A stretch of 64,000 bases of DNA from Lewinellaceae bacterium (GCA_016710765.1 JADJUJ010000004.1:186001-250000), one strand, 5' to 3'; shown: positions 26,305-36,752, counted from the stretch's first letter. Translations and numbers: made by a program. Notes: a model not told the origin generated them from the letters alone.

Positions 26305-29255
26305 GTGAAATATTCGATTTTGATCGCAGCGGCGGTTGCTGTTTTGGCCATCAGTGCAAACAATAACCGCCCATACAATTTCAGGCAAGCGCTCGATCTT
26401 CGGGAAGAGCAGTGGGTTGACTCTGTGTTTCAATCCTTGAATCAGCCGGCACGGATCGGGCAGCTACTCATGATTCGGGCACATTCCGACCGGGATTCGG
26501 CATTTGAGCAGGAAGTTGAGGACCTGATCAGAAACTATCAGGTTGGTGGCCTCTGCTTTTTTCAAGGCAACCCTGAAAAACAAGCGGCACTGACCAAGCG
26601 GTACCAGGCCGCCAGCCCGCATGTTCCCTTGTTGATTTCTATGGATGCTGAATGGGGTTTGGGCATGCGACTCAGAGAAAGCACCATTTCGTTTCCCAAA
26701 CAGCTTATGCTGGGTGCGGTTTCCGACAACCGACTGCTGTACGACATGGGCCGGGAGATTGCACGAGAATGTGTCCGACTGGGTGTTCATGTCAATTTTG
26801 CACCAGTAGCTGATGTCAACAACAACGCTGGCAACCCAGTCATCAACGACCGTTCATTTGGCGAAGACCGCTATAACGTTGCCGCAAAGTGCTTCCAATA
26901 CATGATGGGCTTACAGGATGGCGGCGTCATGGCTTGTGCCAAACATTTTCCCGGACACGGTGATACGAACAAGGATTCTCATCTCGACCTTCCCATCATC
27001 AATCAAAGTGCCGCCCGGCTCGACAGCTTGGAACTGTTTCCTTTCCGGGTCCTGTCGCAATACGGCATTGGATCAATGATGGTCGCGCACCTGAATGTGC
27101 CCGCGCTGGACAACCGTCCGCAACGACCAACCACCCTCAGCAGGCCTACGGTTTATGAATTGTTGCGAAAACACATTGGTTTTCAGGGATTGGTTTTTAC
27201 TGATGCCATGGAGATGCAGGGCGTAGCCAAATATTTTGCCCCGGGAGAAGCCGATGTGGAAGCATTGCGCGCTGGCAACGACGTGATTCTGCTGCCCGGA
27301 AGTGTGCCCGCTGCTATTTCGGCCATTGAACGCGCCTTGGCAGAGGGCAGGCTTGACCCCGATGAACTGAATGCTAGTGTGCTTCGGATACTCCGCGCCA
27401 AATACCGATTGCAGTTGACTAAAAAGCCTGTCATCCGGTTGGACAATCTCAGAAAGGACCTGAACACTGCAACCGCACTGGAGCTCAAACGAACGCTCAT
27501 TGCCAACGCCATTACCCTGGTACGCGATCGCGCCAAAATCATTGGCTTTTCGGATGTAGAACGGTACAACTTTGCGACCCTGGCCATTGGCGACAGTCTC
27601 CGAACCCCATTTCAACAAGTTTGCGGACGGTATGCCCCATGGAGCACTACCAATTACCAATGGACTGCAGCCCTGCACAAGCGCAGCAGACCCTGGATAC
27701 CCTCCGGCACCACAATGTCGTGTTGGTCAGTTTACACCACATGAGTTCCAAATCAGCCATTAATTTTGGTCTGAGCCCCCAGATTTTGCAGTTTCTGCAA
27801 GAACTCAACACCCGCAATACCGTGGTCTTGACGGTATTTGGCAACCCCTACAGCCTGTACCATTTCGATGATATTCCGGTGGTGCTGGAAGCCTACACAG
27901 AAGATCCTGCTGCCCAGGACCTGGCGGCGCAGGCCTTGTTCGGCGCAATCGATATCAAAGGAAAACTCCCGATAACTGCCTCGTCTGCCGCGCGCTTCAA
28001 GCAGGGCATTACCGTTTTGTATCCCCAACACCGGCTCGGTTATGAGCTTCCTGAAGCCGTCGGGATGAGCAGTGATTCGCTGGCACTGATCGATAGTTTG
28101 GTCGATAGCCTGATTGCCGACGGCGCTGCACCTGGTTGCCAGGTACTCGTGGCCCGCGCCGGTAAGGTGGTTTGGTACAAGGCTTACGGCAAATTTGAAT
28201 ACGACTCATTACAGCCAGTTGGGCTGGAAAGCATGTTCGACCTGGCCTCCGTTACCAAAGTAGCAGCCACCACACTGGGCGTGATGCGGGAAACAGACCT
28301 GGGCAGGCTAGATATCCAACTGCCCATGAGCAATTACCTGCCTGAATTGAAAGCCACCAATAAAAAAGACCTGTTAACCGTCGAGATGCTTATCCACCAG
28401 GCTGGATTACAGGCCTGGATACCATTTTACCTGGAAACGGTTGATGAGAAAGGTAAACCACTCCCAAAATGGTATAAAACACAGCCAGAGCCCGGCTTCA
28501 TGACACCGGTGGCCGATCATCTCTTCATGGCCGATGCCTATATCGACACCATCTGGTCCAGGATCTTTTCTTCAGAACTCCGGGCCGATAAAAAGTACAA
28601 ATATTCCGACATTGACTTATACCTCACCGCAAGAACCCTGGAACGGATCAGCGGGGAGCCGCTCGATTTTTATGCACTAAGTCATTTTTACAAACCGCTG
28701 GGCTTGTCGACCATGATGTTCACGCCCTGGCGATACGGGAAAACAGCACTTTGCCCACCCACCGAAATAGACCATTATTTTAGGCAACAGAAACTGCAGG
28801 GTTATGTACACGATATGGGGGCTGCTATGTTGGGTGGTGTCAGCGGTCATGCAGGGTTGTTCTCCGATGCCAACGATCTGGCGATTGTTTTTCAGATGCT
28901 CCTGAACGAGGGCTCGTATTTTGGAAAAACCTACCTGAAGCCAGAAACTGTGGCAAAGTTTACCACGCACTACCCAGGAAGCACCCGCCGTGGTATCGGC
29001 TTCGATATGAAAGAGCGCGACCCAAAAGCCAGCCTCAACATGGCTGCTGAGGCCTCCGACCGCAGCTTCGGACACCTGGGTTTTACCGGGAATGCCGTTT
29101 GGGCCGACCCCGATGCCGACCTGATTTTTATATTTTTGTCGAACCGTACCATGCCCACCATGAAAAACAACAAGCTGATCAACGGTGATTACCGCCCACG
29201 CATTCAGCGCATGGTGTACCAATCTATTGTCAAAACGCACTATGCCGACCAGTAA
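26305..29255 (+). CDS. GH3 beta-N-acetylglucosaminidase fused to a class C beta-lactamase-like domain, frame broken near 27641
   Basis: A GTG at 26305 gives a hydrophobic export signal (KYSILIAAAVAVLAISA); an upstream TTG at 26275 is also open. Residues about 35-380 are NagZ-like glycoside hydrolase family 3 with the diagnostic KHFPGHGDT(N)xDSH motif and FTDAMEMQGVAKYF. After the GH3 C-terminal region, a serine hydrolase domain shows SVTK (SxxK), YSD and HLG (HxG) motifs. The frames join if TGGAGC at 27640 had one more G (PWEHYQLPMD), giving about 980 residues. The fusion is known in Bacteroidota and suggests peptidoglycan recycling or remodelling in the periplasm. Confidence 0.85.
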
Positions 29256-29988
29256 AAATAAATTTCGGGCATACATTGAAGTTAAGGGCAAAGAAGTACC
29301 CGTTGACGTAGTGATGGAGCGGCGGCACAACACCCGGTTTTCCATTACCCGGCGCAGTGTTACCCTTCGCCTGCCGGCCCTTCAAGCGCCTTCTTTTGTG
29401 CAACAACAACTCAGCGCACTGGAAACCTGGGTGACACAGCAGGTGGAAAAAAAGCCAGCCTTGTTGCAATACTTTGAAAAGAAACGCTACCAAAGTGGCG
29501 ATATCCTGAGGGTAGGCGATCGCAAATATTGGCTGGAAATCATCCTGGAGAACCGCGCAACACATACCGCAAAGTTGATTGGCGACACCATTTGCCTCAA
29601 CCTTAGCGAGAACAGTTCGGAGGAGCATCGCTATAAAAGCATCAAAACCCTGTTGTCGAGGGTGGTAGCAGGTGATTTTCTTCCCGAAATCACCGACCGC
29701 GTGTATGCGATCAACAAACGGAGTTTTAACAGGCCCATTACAAATGTGGTCCTTAAATACAACCACAGCAACTGGGGCAGCTGCTCAGCCAAAGGAAATG
29801 TCAATTTGAGCACCCGGCTCTTATTTGCCCCCCCAGATGTGCAGGATTATGTGATACTGCACGAACTGGCTCACTTGGTGGAAATGAATCACTCTGATCG
29901 CTTCTGGGCCCTGGTGGCCTCCTTTATGCCCGATTATGAGGAAAAAGAGCGATGGCTCAAGGCAAATGGCTCGACTTGTGATTTTTGA
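29242..29988 (+). CDS. YgjP-like M48-type metallopeptidase (DUF45)
   Basis: From the ATG at 29242 the protein has 248 residues and overlaps the end of the preceding gene by 14 bp. The zinc motif is HELAHLVEMNHSDRFW (HExxH plus distal His), preceded by NHSNWGSCSAKGNVNLSTRLLFAP, the hallmark of the YgjP/DUF45 family. It is cytoplasmic with no signal peptide. Some family members are linked to type I restriction loci, but there is none here. Confidence 0.92.
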   Translation: MPTSKNKFRAYIEVKGKEVPVDVVMERRHNTRFSITRRSVTLRLPALQAPSFVQQQLSALETWVTQQVEKKPALLQYFEKKRYQSGDILRVGDRKYWLEIILENRATHTAKLIGDTICLNLSENSSEEHRYKSIKTLLSRVVAGDFLPEITDRVYAINKRSFNRPITNVVLKYNHSNWGSCSAKGNVNLSTRLLFAPPDVQDYVILHELAHLVEMNHSDRFWALVASFMPDYEEKERWLKANGSTCDF

Positions 29989-30080
29989 GCGGCCAATCCA
30001 ACTTGAAGACGAATAAAAACTACCCGGCCTTTTTTGCGGCTTGCCCTCAAACGAGGTACAAAAAGCACTGGCGGAAAACA

Positions 30081-30121
30081 AAAAAAGCCATTTCAAGCAT
30101 ACTGCTCGAAATGACTTTTTG
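30081..30121. terminator. Bidirectional terminator between the YgjP-like gene and tRNA-Asn
   Basis: The stem GCCATTTCAAGC / GCTCGAAATGAC (10 of 12 paired) is flanked by A5 on the left and T5 on the right, so it can end transcripts from both sides. The gap from 29989 to 30349 otherwise holds the tRNA and promoter sequence. Confidence 0.7.
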
Positions 30122-30124
30122 TTG

Positions 30125-30198
30125 CGCCTCAGAAAGGACTTGAACCTTTGACCTACGGATTAACAGTCCGCCGCTCTAACCAACTGAGCTACTGAGGC
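30125..30198 (-). tRNA. tRNA-Asn (anticodon GTT)
   Basis: The minus strand folds as a 74-nt cloverleaf. The acceptor GCCTCAG pairs with CTGAGGC with G as discriminator, followed by TAGCTCAGTTGGTTAGAGC, an anticodon loop CTGTTAA with anticodon GTT, and a T-arm with GGTTCAAGTCC. CCA is not encoded. A TAACTTTG -7 box candidate lies upstream at 30296-30303 (minus). Confidence 0.97.
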
Positions 30199-30349
30199 AT
30201 TTTACTGATTAAGGTCTCGTGAAAAACGAAGTTTCGTCGCTGCATCACCGCCTGAACCCAGGCTTTATTTGTAGCGCCTTCCTCAAAAAGCGGGGCAAAG
30301 TTATGCCGCTCATCCAGAAAATACAATCTTTGCGCAAAAATTTTTTTAA

Positions 30350-31264
30350 ATGAGTTTAGTTGCAGTTGGTACCGTCGCTTTTGACGACATCGAAACCCCG
30401 TCCGGCCGGGCCGAAAAAGTGATCGGAGGTGCTTGTACGTACATTTCTCTGGCCGCTTCCTATTTTGTGAAGCCTGTTCGAATTGTTTCCGTAGTGGGCG
30501 ATGATTTTCCGGAGGAAACCCTGGATTACCTGAAAAAGAAAGGTGTGGACCTGGAAGGGCTGCAAATTCGGAAAGGGGAAAAATCCTTTTTCTGGGCTGG
30601 CCGCTACCACCGCGACCTGAATACGCGGGACACCCTGGACACCCAGTTGAACGTGCTGGCCAATTTCGACCCGAAGTTGCCGGCCAGTTACCGTAGCCCG
30701 GACTACCTTATGCTGGGCAACCTGACACCATCCGTTCAATTACGGGTTCTAAGCCAACTTAAGAAGCGGCCCAAGCTGATTGCGATGGATACCATGAACT
30801 TTTGGATGGATACGGCTATGCCCGATCTCCGAAAAGTGATGAAAAAAGTTGACGTGCTGACCATCAATGACGAAGAAGCCCGCCAACTCAGCGGCGAGCA
30901 TTCACTCGTAAACGCTGCCAAAGCCATTCACAGCATGGGACCGAAATTCCTGATCATAAAAAAAGGCGAGCATGGCGCATTGTTGTTCCACAAACGCCTG
31001 ATGTTTTACGCCCCGGCCCTTCCGCTGGCCGAAGTAACAGACCCCACCGGCGCTGGCGATACTTTTGCCGGAGGCTTTATGGGCTGGATGGCAAAAAGCG
31101 ACGACGTATCTTTCGACAACCTCAAACGCGGGGTGATTTACGGCTCTGCCATGGCTTCTTTCTGTGTTGAAAAATTCAGCATCGAGCGCATGAAAGGCCT
31201 CACCCAGGGCATGATCCAAAAGCGCGTAAAAAGCTTTGCTGATTTGGTACACGTTGCCATGTAA
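30350..31264 (+). CDS. PfkB-family carbohydrate/nucleoside kinase
   Basis: This 304-residue protein begins LVAVGTVAFDDIETPSGRAEKVIGGACTYISLAA, the substrate-binding GG motif of the ribokinase/PfkB fold. It ends with the ATP/anion-hole signature DPTGAGDTFAGGFMGW (catalytic Asp about 237). The LTINDEEARQLSG motif is also conserved. It phosphorylates a sugar or sugar-like alcohol, and the exact substrate cannot be read from sequence. It is a stand-alone gene. Confidence 0.92.
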   Translation: MSLVAVGTVAFDDIETPSGRAEKVIGGACTYISLAASYFVKPVRIVSVVGDDFPEETLDYLKKKGVDLEGLQIRKGEKSFFWAGRYHRDLNTRDTLDTQLNVLANFDPKLPASYRSPDYLMLGNLTPSVQLRVLSQLKKRPKLIAMDTMNFWMDTAMPDLRKVMKKVDVLTINDEEARQLSGEHSLVNAAKAIHSMGPKFLIIKKGEHGALLFHKRLMFYAPALPLAEVTDPTGAGDTFAGGFMGWMAKSDDVSFDNLKRGVIYGSAMASFCVEKFSIERMKGLTQGMIQKRVKSFADLVHVAM

Positions 31265-31384
31265 ACCCTGTGCACAGGACCGGGCAGCCCTAAAGTCTGC
31301 CCAACAAATAATTTAGCGGCCATCCCGACGTTATAGCCACGATCAACCAAAGGCCTTGTGTCTTTTCCAAAACACTGTTGTACT

Positions 31385-32608
31385 ATGCGTATTGTTTTCC
31401 TTTCTGCACTCTTATTGGTTACTGTCGGCATGCAAGCCCAAGATTTGCCCGACCGCTTGTCCACTTATTTTTCCTTCGATCAGTGCGACGGATTTGACGA
31501 TAGTGGAAATGGTTCTGCTGCAGCCCTTGTGGGTGGCCCGCTTTGTGTATGCGGCGTAAAAGACACAGCGTTGCGCCTGGACGGTGTCGATGATGCCATT
31601 TTTATGGTCGGGCCCGTTGCAGATGTATTTACCACCAGCGATTTTTCTGTGAGCTTTTTCTTTAAGCCCAAACAGCCTACCGGTGGCAGTGGTGCAGCAC
31701 AGGTGATTTTGTCCAAACAAAGCGGCTGTAACTTCAACCACGCTTTCTGGGTGCGCTATTCTTACTCCCAAAATGCAATTTCCTCGGCCATTGTGGAAAA
31801 CGATTCCACGCTGGTTACGGTTTCCTCCAAACTCGACAACGATCGTTGCTGGCAGCACATCGCCCTGGTGCGCAACAACACCAAGTATTCCCTATACGTC
31901 AACGGCGTGCTGAAAGACGAAAAATCGTCCACCAAAAGGATCGATCTCACCGCCAACTCCAATGTTAAGGTGAGCGACCCCATTTGCCCGACCGACCGGC
32001 CCTATACCGGCGACATCGATGAGTTGCAGTTCTACAACAAAGCGCTCAACCAGGATGAAATCAACCTGGTCAACCTCCGACCCGACAACATAATCAACAA
32101 CGACACCCTTATATACCTGGGCAACTCCTTCGATATCGGGATTACCCAAACTTGCGCACAGCAGTTCTTCTGGCAGCCCGCTGCCGGCGTTTCCGATGTA
32201 ACCAGCCCTACGCCCACCATTACACCTACCGAAACAACCACTTACTCGCTGAAGTTTATCCACCCCGACGGTTGTCAGGCATTGGATAAAATCACCGTCA
32301 AGGTCATCGACCCCGATACGCTGGACTGTACAAAAATTTTCATCCCCAATGCATTCACGCCCAACGCATCGCCAGGGCGCAATGATCGATTCGGCGTCAG
32401 CAATCCATTTGCCGTAAATGACTTTATTTCTTTTGAAGTTTTTGACCGCTGGGGAGGTCGGGTGTTCAATGCCATGTCGGCACAAGACACCTGGGATGGT
32501 ACTTCCCAAGGCAAAGCGATGAATCCTGGTTTATTTCTCTACCGCTTGCGGTACCGTTGTAAGGGGGAAGAAAAAATTCTTTCTGGCACACTTACCCTAC
32601 TGAAATAA
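31385..32608 (+). CDS. LamG-domain secreted protein with T9SS type B (gliding-motility-associated) C-terminal domain
   Basis: From the ATG at 31385 the protein has 407 residues with signal peptide MRIVFLSALLLVTVGMQAQ. A concanavalin/LamG-like domain (about 25-215) follows, with YFSFDQCDGFDDSGNG, LRLDGVDDAIFM and GDIDELQFYNKALNQDEI. A PKD-like/Ig stretch comes next (PAAGVSDVTSPTPTITPTET). The last 85 residues are the CHU_C/TIGR04131 domain (IFIPNAFTPNASPGRNDRFG ... VFDRWGGRVF), a T9SS type B signal. It is likely a surface carbohydrate-binding or adhesion protein. Confidence 0.92.
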   Translation: MRIVFLSALLLVTVGMQAQDLPDRLSTYFSFDQCDGFDDSGNGSAAALVGGPLCVCGVKDTALRLDGVDDAIFMVGPVADVFTTSDFSVSFFFKPKQPTGGSGAAQVILSKQSGCNFNHAFWVRYSYSQNAISSAIVENDSTLVTVSSKLDNDRCWQHIALVRNNTKYSLYVNGVLKDEKSSTKRIDLTANSNVKVSDPICPTDRPYTGDIDELQFYNKALNQDEINLVNLRPDNIINNDTLIYLGNSFDIGITQTCAQQFFWQPAAGVSDVTSPTPTITPTETTTYSLKFIHPDGCQALDKITVKVIDPDTLDCTKIFIPNAFTPNASPGRNDRFGVSNPFAVNDFISFEVFDRWGGRVFNAMSAQDTWDGTSQGKAMNPGLFLYRLRYRCKGEEKILSGTLTLLK

Positions 32609-32635
32609 CCAACTTGGGAATGGGATAAAAAAAAG

Positions 32636-32665
32636 AAGCCCGGAGCGCGTTTGCCCCGGGCTTTT
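32636..32665 (+). terminator. Rho-independent terminator after the LamG gene
   Basis: The 9-bp stem AAGCCCGG / CCGGGCTT with flanking A and T runs (CTTTT) lies 28 bp after the stop codon. Confidence 0.85.
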
Positions 32666-32764
32666 CACTAAACCGTTTCTATTGTATGAAGCTGAAATAA
32701 GGTAAACCAAACGCGTGCCAAAACGTTTGAATTTGGCTTTTCAACCAAATTATTTTTCATTTTT

Positions 32765-33096
32765 ATGAAAAAAGTTGCTTTTCCACTCCTTTTAGTTGCC
32801 TTATTCCTGACTATTTGGGCTTGTAACAGCGAACCGGCCGCTTCCAGCGCGACCGCCGACACCTACGAGCCCGATGGCAGTTACATCTACCGGCAGAATT
32901 GTGTTGTGTGCCATGGTGCCGACGGAAAACTGGGCCTCAGCGGCGCCAAAGACCTGAGCCAGTCTAAACTTACCCTGGACGATCGTGTACTGCAAATTAC
33001 CAACGGTAAAAACATGATGACGCCCTTTAAGGGCATTCTAAAACCCAATGAGATCCGCTGCAGCGGCCCTATACGCTGACAATGCAAGCGCAATAA
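32765..33096 (+). CDS. Lipoprotein cytochrome c, C-terminal frame broken
   Basis: This protein has a lipoprotein signal (PLLLVALFLTIWAC, Cys about 20) and a cytochrome c domain with the heme motif CVVCH and the distal Met in KNMMTPFKG. In the sequence as given it stops at 33079 with ECSGPIR-like residues. The expected helix end (about AAYTLTMQAQ) lies in the -1 frame, ending at 33096. The break is between 33056 and 33070, and with it repaired the protein has about 110 residues. It probably serves as a small electron carrier in the periplasm. It is 13 bp upstream of an SDR gene. Confidence 0.82.
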
Positions 33097-33109
33097 TCTC
33101 CCACAAATT

Positions 33110-34132
33110 ATGCAAAACGAAAAACACATTCTGGTTACCGGCGGGACAGGATTCCTGGGCTCCTACCTGCTGCGGATGCTCACCCAGCAGGGCTATACTG
33201 TGCGTGCAACCAAGCGCCCAAGGAGCTCCATGGACCTGCTGGGTGATGCAGCAGCCAAAGTGGAATGGGTAGACGCCGACGTTACCGATCTCGGCGCCAT
33301 GGAAGAGGCCTTCGAGGGGATCCAACAAGTGTACCATTGTGCTGCGATGGTGTCGTTTCACCCGCGAGACTACCGCCGGATGAACCAAATCAATGTTGAG
33401 GGCACCGCCAACATTGTTAACCTTTGCCTGGAATTTGGCGTTGAAAAACTGGTCCACGTCAGCAGTATTGCGGCACTGGGCCGCTCACCAGAACATTTGC
33501 ACATCACTGAAGACACCAAATGGAGCCAGTCGAAAAATACCACCCGCTATTCAATCAGCAAATACCAAAGCGAGCAGGAAGTTTGGCGTGGACATGCCGA
33601 AGGGCTCCCGGTGGCCATCGTTAACCCGTCCATTGTATTGGGAAGTGGGTTTTGGAATTTGGGGTCGGCTCGTTTTTTCAAACAAGTTTATGAAGGGTTG
33701 AAATTTTGGCCCGATGGCCGTTCAGGCTTTGTCGATGTCCGGGATGTAGCGCATACCATGATCCTGCTGATGAACAGCCATATCAGCGGCGAACGTTATG
33801 TCCTCAATGCCGAAAACGTAGAATTTTACCAATTTTTTCAACAAATTGCCCTGAATCTCGGGAAAAAACCTCCGTTTATCAAAGTAACACCGCTGTTGGC
33901 CGAGGTAGCATGGCGGGTAGAGTGGCTCAAGGAAAAGTTGTTGGGTGCCGAACCTATTGTTACCAAAGAAAGCGCACGTAGCAGTCAGAACCCGTATACC
34001 TATGGCAATGAAAAATCACTGACGATTCCTGGTATCCATTACCGCCCAGTGGCTGAAACCCTGCGTGAAACAGCTGCGCAGTGTCTTGATGCATCAAAAG
34101 ACGGGTTTTCCGCGCGGGTATTGGACATTTAA
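33110..34132 (+). CDS. Extended SDR, NAD-dependent epimerase/dehydratase family
   Basis: This 340-residue protein has the nucleotide-binding motif ILVTGGTGFLGSYLLR (about 7-22), the catalytic YSISKYQSE (YxxxK) near 148, and an upstream Ser in VHVSSIAALG. It resembles dihydroflavonol-4-reductase-like and NAD-dependent sugar or lipid epimerases. Substrate is unknown. Confidence 0.9.
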   Translation: MQNEKHILVTGGTGFLGSYLLRMLTQQGYTVRATKRPRSSMDLLGDAAAKVEWVDADVTDLGAMEEAFEGIQQVYHCAAMVSFHPRDYRRMNQINVEGTANIVNLCLEFGVEKLVHVSSIAALGRSPEHLHITEDTKWSQSKNTTRYSISKYQSEQEVWRGHAEGLPVAIVNPSIVLGSGFWNLGSARFFKQVYEGLKFWPDGRSGFVDVRDVAHTMILLMNSHISGERYVLNAENVEFYQFFQQIALNLGKKPPFIKVTPLLAEVAWRVEWLKEKLLGAEPIVTKESARSSQNPYTYGNEKSLTIPGIHYRPVAETLRETAAQCLDASKDGFSARVLDI

Positions 34133-34139
34133 ACCCAGC

Positions 34140-34967
34140 TTACTTCCAGCGTTCCAGCATTTCCTTTTCTTTTGCCGTCAGGCTGTTGATGCCACTTTTT
34201 TTAATTTTTTCCAGAATACGGTCAATCTCTTTTTGCTGGTCATGGCGACTGGCGTTGTACCGGTCTTCCAGGGTGGCATAGCCTTTTTTGCCGAAGCTGG
34301 GCTGAAGTATCAAGAATCCGGGCCGACTAATCAGCATATACATAAATATGACCGATGGAATCACAATCAACAATATGGTGCGCAGGTTGTATTGAAGCAC
34401 CTCCGGTTCCATTGCAATGGCAGCGGCAAGCCCCATCAACGCACCGCCAAGGTGTGCCTCATGACCAATGTTATCCGATTGTGCCCGGATACCGTACATG
34501 GTGTACAGGATGTACACCACGGCAAAAAGCCAAGCGGGTACATGTAGCGAAATACCGATCAAGCCTACTTCCATACCAGGTATCAGCGCAATGCCGGCAA
34601 ACATGATTCCAGCAACCGCACCCGATGCCCCGATGGCGCTGTAATCGCCGTGCTGACGATGCACCCACAGGGCAAACAAGTTGCCGCCCAACAAACCGAT
34701 GAAGTAAAGCAACAGGTAATTCACCCAACCCAGGAGCAATATCAACACATCGCTGAAGAGGTACAGCGAAATCATGTTGAAAATCAAATGCGTCCAGCTG
34801 CCATGCAAAAAGCCAGAGCTGATCAGGCGGTCATACTCCTTGCGCACCAATATACCGTCGACTTCAAATTTATAGCGCTCGAAAAAGGCATATTGCTTGA
34901 AGCCCCAGTAGGAAACCAGGAAGTTGGCAATAATGATAACAACAGGGATGAAACTAAAAATGTCCAT
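34140..34967 (-). CDS. Rhomboid-family intramembrane serine protease
   Basis: This 275-residue protein has about six membrane helices, the conserved Ser motif GASGAVAGIMF (about 118), and a catalytic His in GHEAHLGGALMG (about 180). The HGSWTHLIFNMISLYLF segment matches the N-terminal TM2 motif. A soluble C-terminal tail of about 60 residues ends in a charged helix. Its start codon touches the left arm of an inverted repeat at 34967. Confidence 0.93.
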   Translation of the reverse strand: MDIFSFIPVVIIIANFLVSYWGFKQYAFFERYKFEVDGILVRKEYDRLISSGFLHGSWTHLIFNMISLYLFSDVLILLLGWVNYLLLYFIGLLGGNLFALWVHRQHGDYSAIGASGAVAGIMFAGIALIPGMEVGLIGISLHVPAWLFAVVYILYTMYGIRAQSDNIGHEAHLGGALMGLAAAIAMEPEVLQYNLRTILLIVIPSVIFMYMLISRPGFLILQPSFGKKGYATLEDRYNASRHDQQKEIDRILEKIKKSGINSLTAKEKEMLERWK

Positions 34968-35317
34968 TGGCTATCGGAATTTTCGAGCGTGTTTATTTAA
35001 CTGTGTCATTCGTTGCTTTGAGGCCGTATCGTAAGTATACATCGACCCTATGCGACAAAATAAAATTGCCACAAAGGCACTAAGACACAAAGAATTGAGT
35101 GCCCTTTGCGCCTTTTCACCTTTATGGCAGAACTTTATTTGGTATAAAATCTGGATTCAGTATTTATGATACACCCAAGGAAAGTAAAGTGGTTTGCGAA
35201 AAATCGCGAGTCGGCGCACGAGAGTATAACGCAGCCAGGAGGGCTGAGGACAAGTGAGCATTCGCAAACCACTTTATTGCGAGTATAAATGAACACACTC
35301 GAATTTTCCGATGCCAA
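34967..35317. repeat. Intergenic inverted-repeat element with nested palindromes
   Basis: The outer arms 34967-34999 and 35285-35317 are inverted copies (about 28 of 32 aligned positions plus one gap; shared core TTCGAG.GTGTT.ATTTA). A perfect 16-bp inverted pair, TAAAGTGGTTTGCGAA (35185-35200) and TTCGCAAACCACTTTA (35261-35276), lies inside. The left outer arm is about 185 bp from the inner arm while the right is only 8 bp away, so something may have inserted on the left. No real gene is seen in this 465-bp gap. Confidence 0.7.
35066..35130. repeat. Intergenic palindrome of the 'CACAAAG' type
   Basis: The left arm (TTGCCACAAAGGCACTAAG...) and right arm (CTTTGCGCCTTTTCACC...) are imperfect inverted copies (19 of 27 positions) with a short spacer. 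Such motifs recur in intergenic regions of several phyla; I know the pattern but no function. Confidence 0.5.
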
Positions 35318-35432
35318 GATAAGCATGTTGGACTTTTGCTGGGCTTCCAATCTGCGACATACGATTTTCTGCATTTTTTCACAAAAGGATAGCCTTCTAT
35401 CAAAGACCAACACCAGAAAGCCCAAACCCAAT

Positions 35433-36711
35433 TTAAACTTTTCTTTCTTTCCCTGGTCCTGAACCGGGCCCTTTAGGCTTGTTACGCTTGTCGCGAAACG
35501 AACCTTTACCTTTTCCCTCTGGCCTCCCCTGCCGGGGCTTGCTTCCTGTGGTATGACTCCGCGGTGCACGTGGCGCAGGCGATGTTCCGATTTCTTCAGG
35601 TAATGCTTTTCTGGGGATTTCACTCCCGATCAACGTTTCAATCCGGCGGAATTTATAGTTTTCCTCTGCCGACACCAGGGTAATCGCTTCTCCTTTTCGT
35701 TCAGCCCGGGCCGTTCGGCCAACACGGTGAACGTAATCTTCCGCATCTCGGGGTAAATCATAATTGATGACAATATCGATACCGTCAATATCAATACCCC
35801 GGCTCATCACGTCGGTAGCAACCAGCACATCCACCTGGCGGTTGCGAAAGCGCATAAGCACCTCTTCCCGCTCCGATTGTTCCAGATCGCTGCTGATACG
35901 GTCGACACTGAGTCCTTTTGCCTTGAGTCGTTGAAAAAGTTTGGTCACGGTGATCTTGGTAGCTGAAAACGATGGTGCTTTTGCCCGTACTTTCTTTGAG
36001 AATTTTGGTAACCAGGGGCATTTTTTGATCCTCGCTAACCAGATAAACGCTTTGGGTAACCCCCTCCGCCGGTTTGGCCATGCCCATGTTCACCGTTTCC
36101 GGGTTGCGCATGAGGCTTTTAGCCAGTTTGGCAACTGTAGGCGACATGGTTGCAGAAAACAACAGTGTTTGCCGGTCTCCATTGGTCGACCCAATGATTT
36201 TATTCAGATCAGCCTGAAACCCCATGTCTAGCATGCGGTCGGCCTCATCGAGTATCAAAAAGCGGAGCTTTGTAAAATTGACATAACCCAGGTTCATGTG
36301 GGCAATCAATCGGCCTGGCGTGGCAATAACAATGTCGACACCGCCGGTAAAGGCCGTTTTTTCCCGGTTAAAATCCTTGCCATCACCGCCGCCATATACT
36401 GCGACGGAGGATGTTCCTGTAAAATAAGCGTAGGCCTCGATGGCCTTATCGATCTGCATGGCGAGCTCCCGGGTTGGTACCAAAATCAGGGCTTGCACAT
36501 GCTTGCTGCGTGGATAGTCGAGCAACATATTCAAAACAGGCAGCATGAACGCAGCCGTTTTTCCAGTACCGGTTTGGGCAACCCCGATGAGATCTTTCCC
36601 ATCCAAAATAATGGGTATTGCTTTTTCCTGAATGGGCGTAGCCGTATGAAAATTCATGGCGTCAATGCCATCCAGTAATTCGTGGTGCAGATTTAATTCG
36701 TGAAATTCCAA
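35433..36711 (-). CDS. DEAD-box ATP-dependent RNA helicase, frame broken near 35965
   Basis: The N-terminal part carries all ATPase-domain motifs: AQTGTGKTAAF, PTRELAMQI, TPGRLIAHM, LDEADRML and LFSATMSP. The C-terminal part, in another frame, has SSDLEQSEREEVL, ATDVMSRGIDI and HRVGRTARAERKG, then an Arg/Gly/Lys/Pro-rich tail. The two join if about 2 bases are missing (or 1 is extra) around 35961-35970, where IVFSATKITVTKLFQRL would be restored. The intact product is about 426 residues, of the RhlE/CsdA kind. It probably acts in ribosome assembly or RNA decay. Confidence 0.88.
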
Positions 36712-36752
36712 AATATGAGGTGTGTAAATGAATGTTAGTAAATAATGTGGGG

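Noticed and set aside
35135..35623. 162-residue minus-strand frame in the rhomboid-helicase gap
   Set aside because: It overlaps the helicase C-terminus in another frame, runs into palindromic repeat DNA and has no domain.
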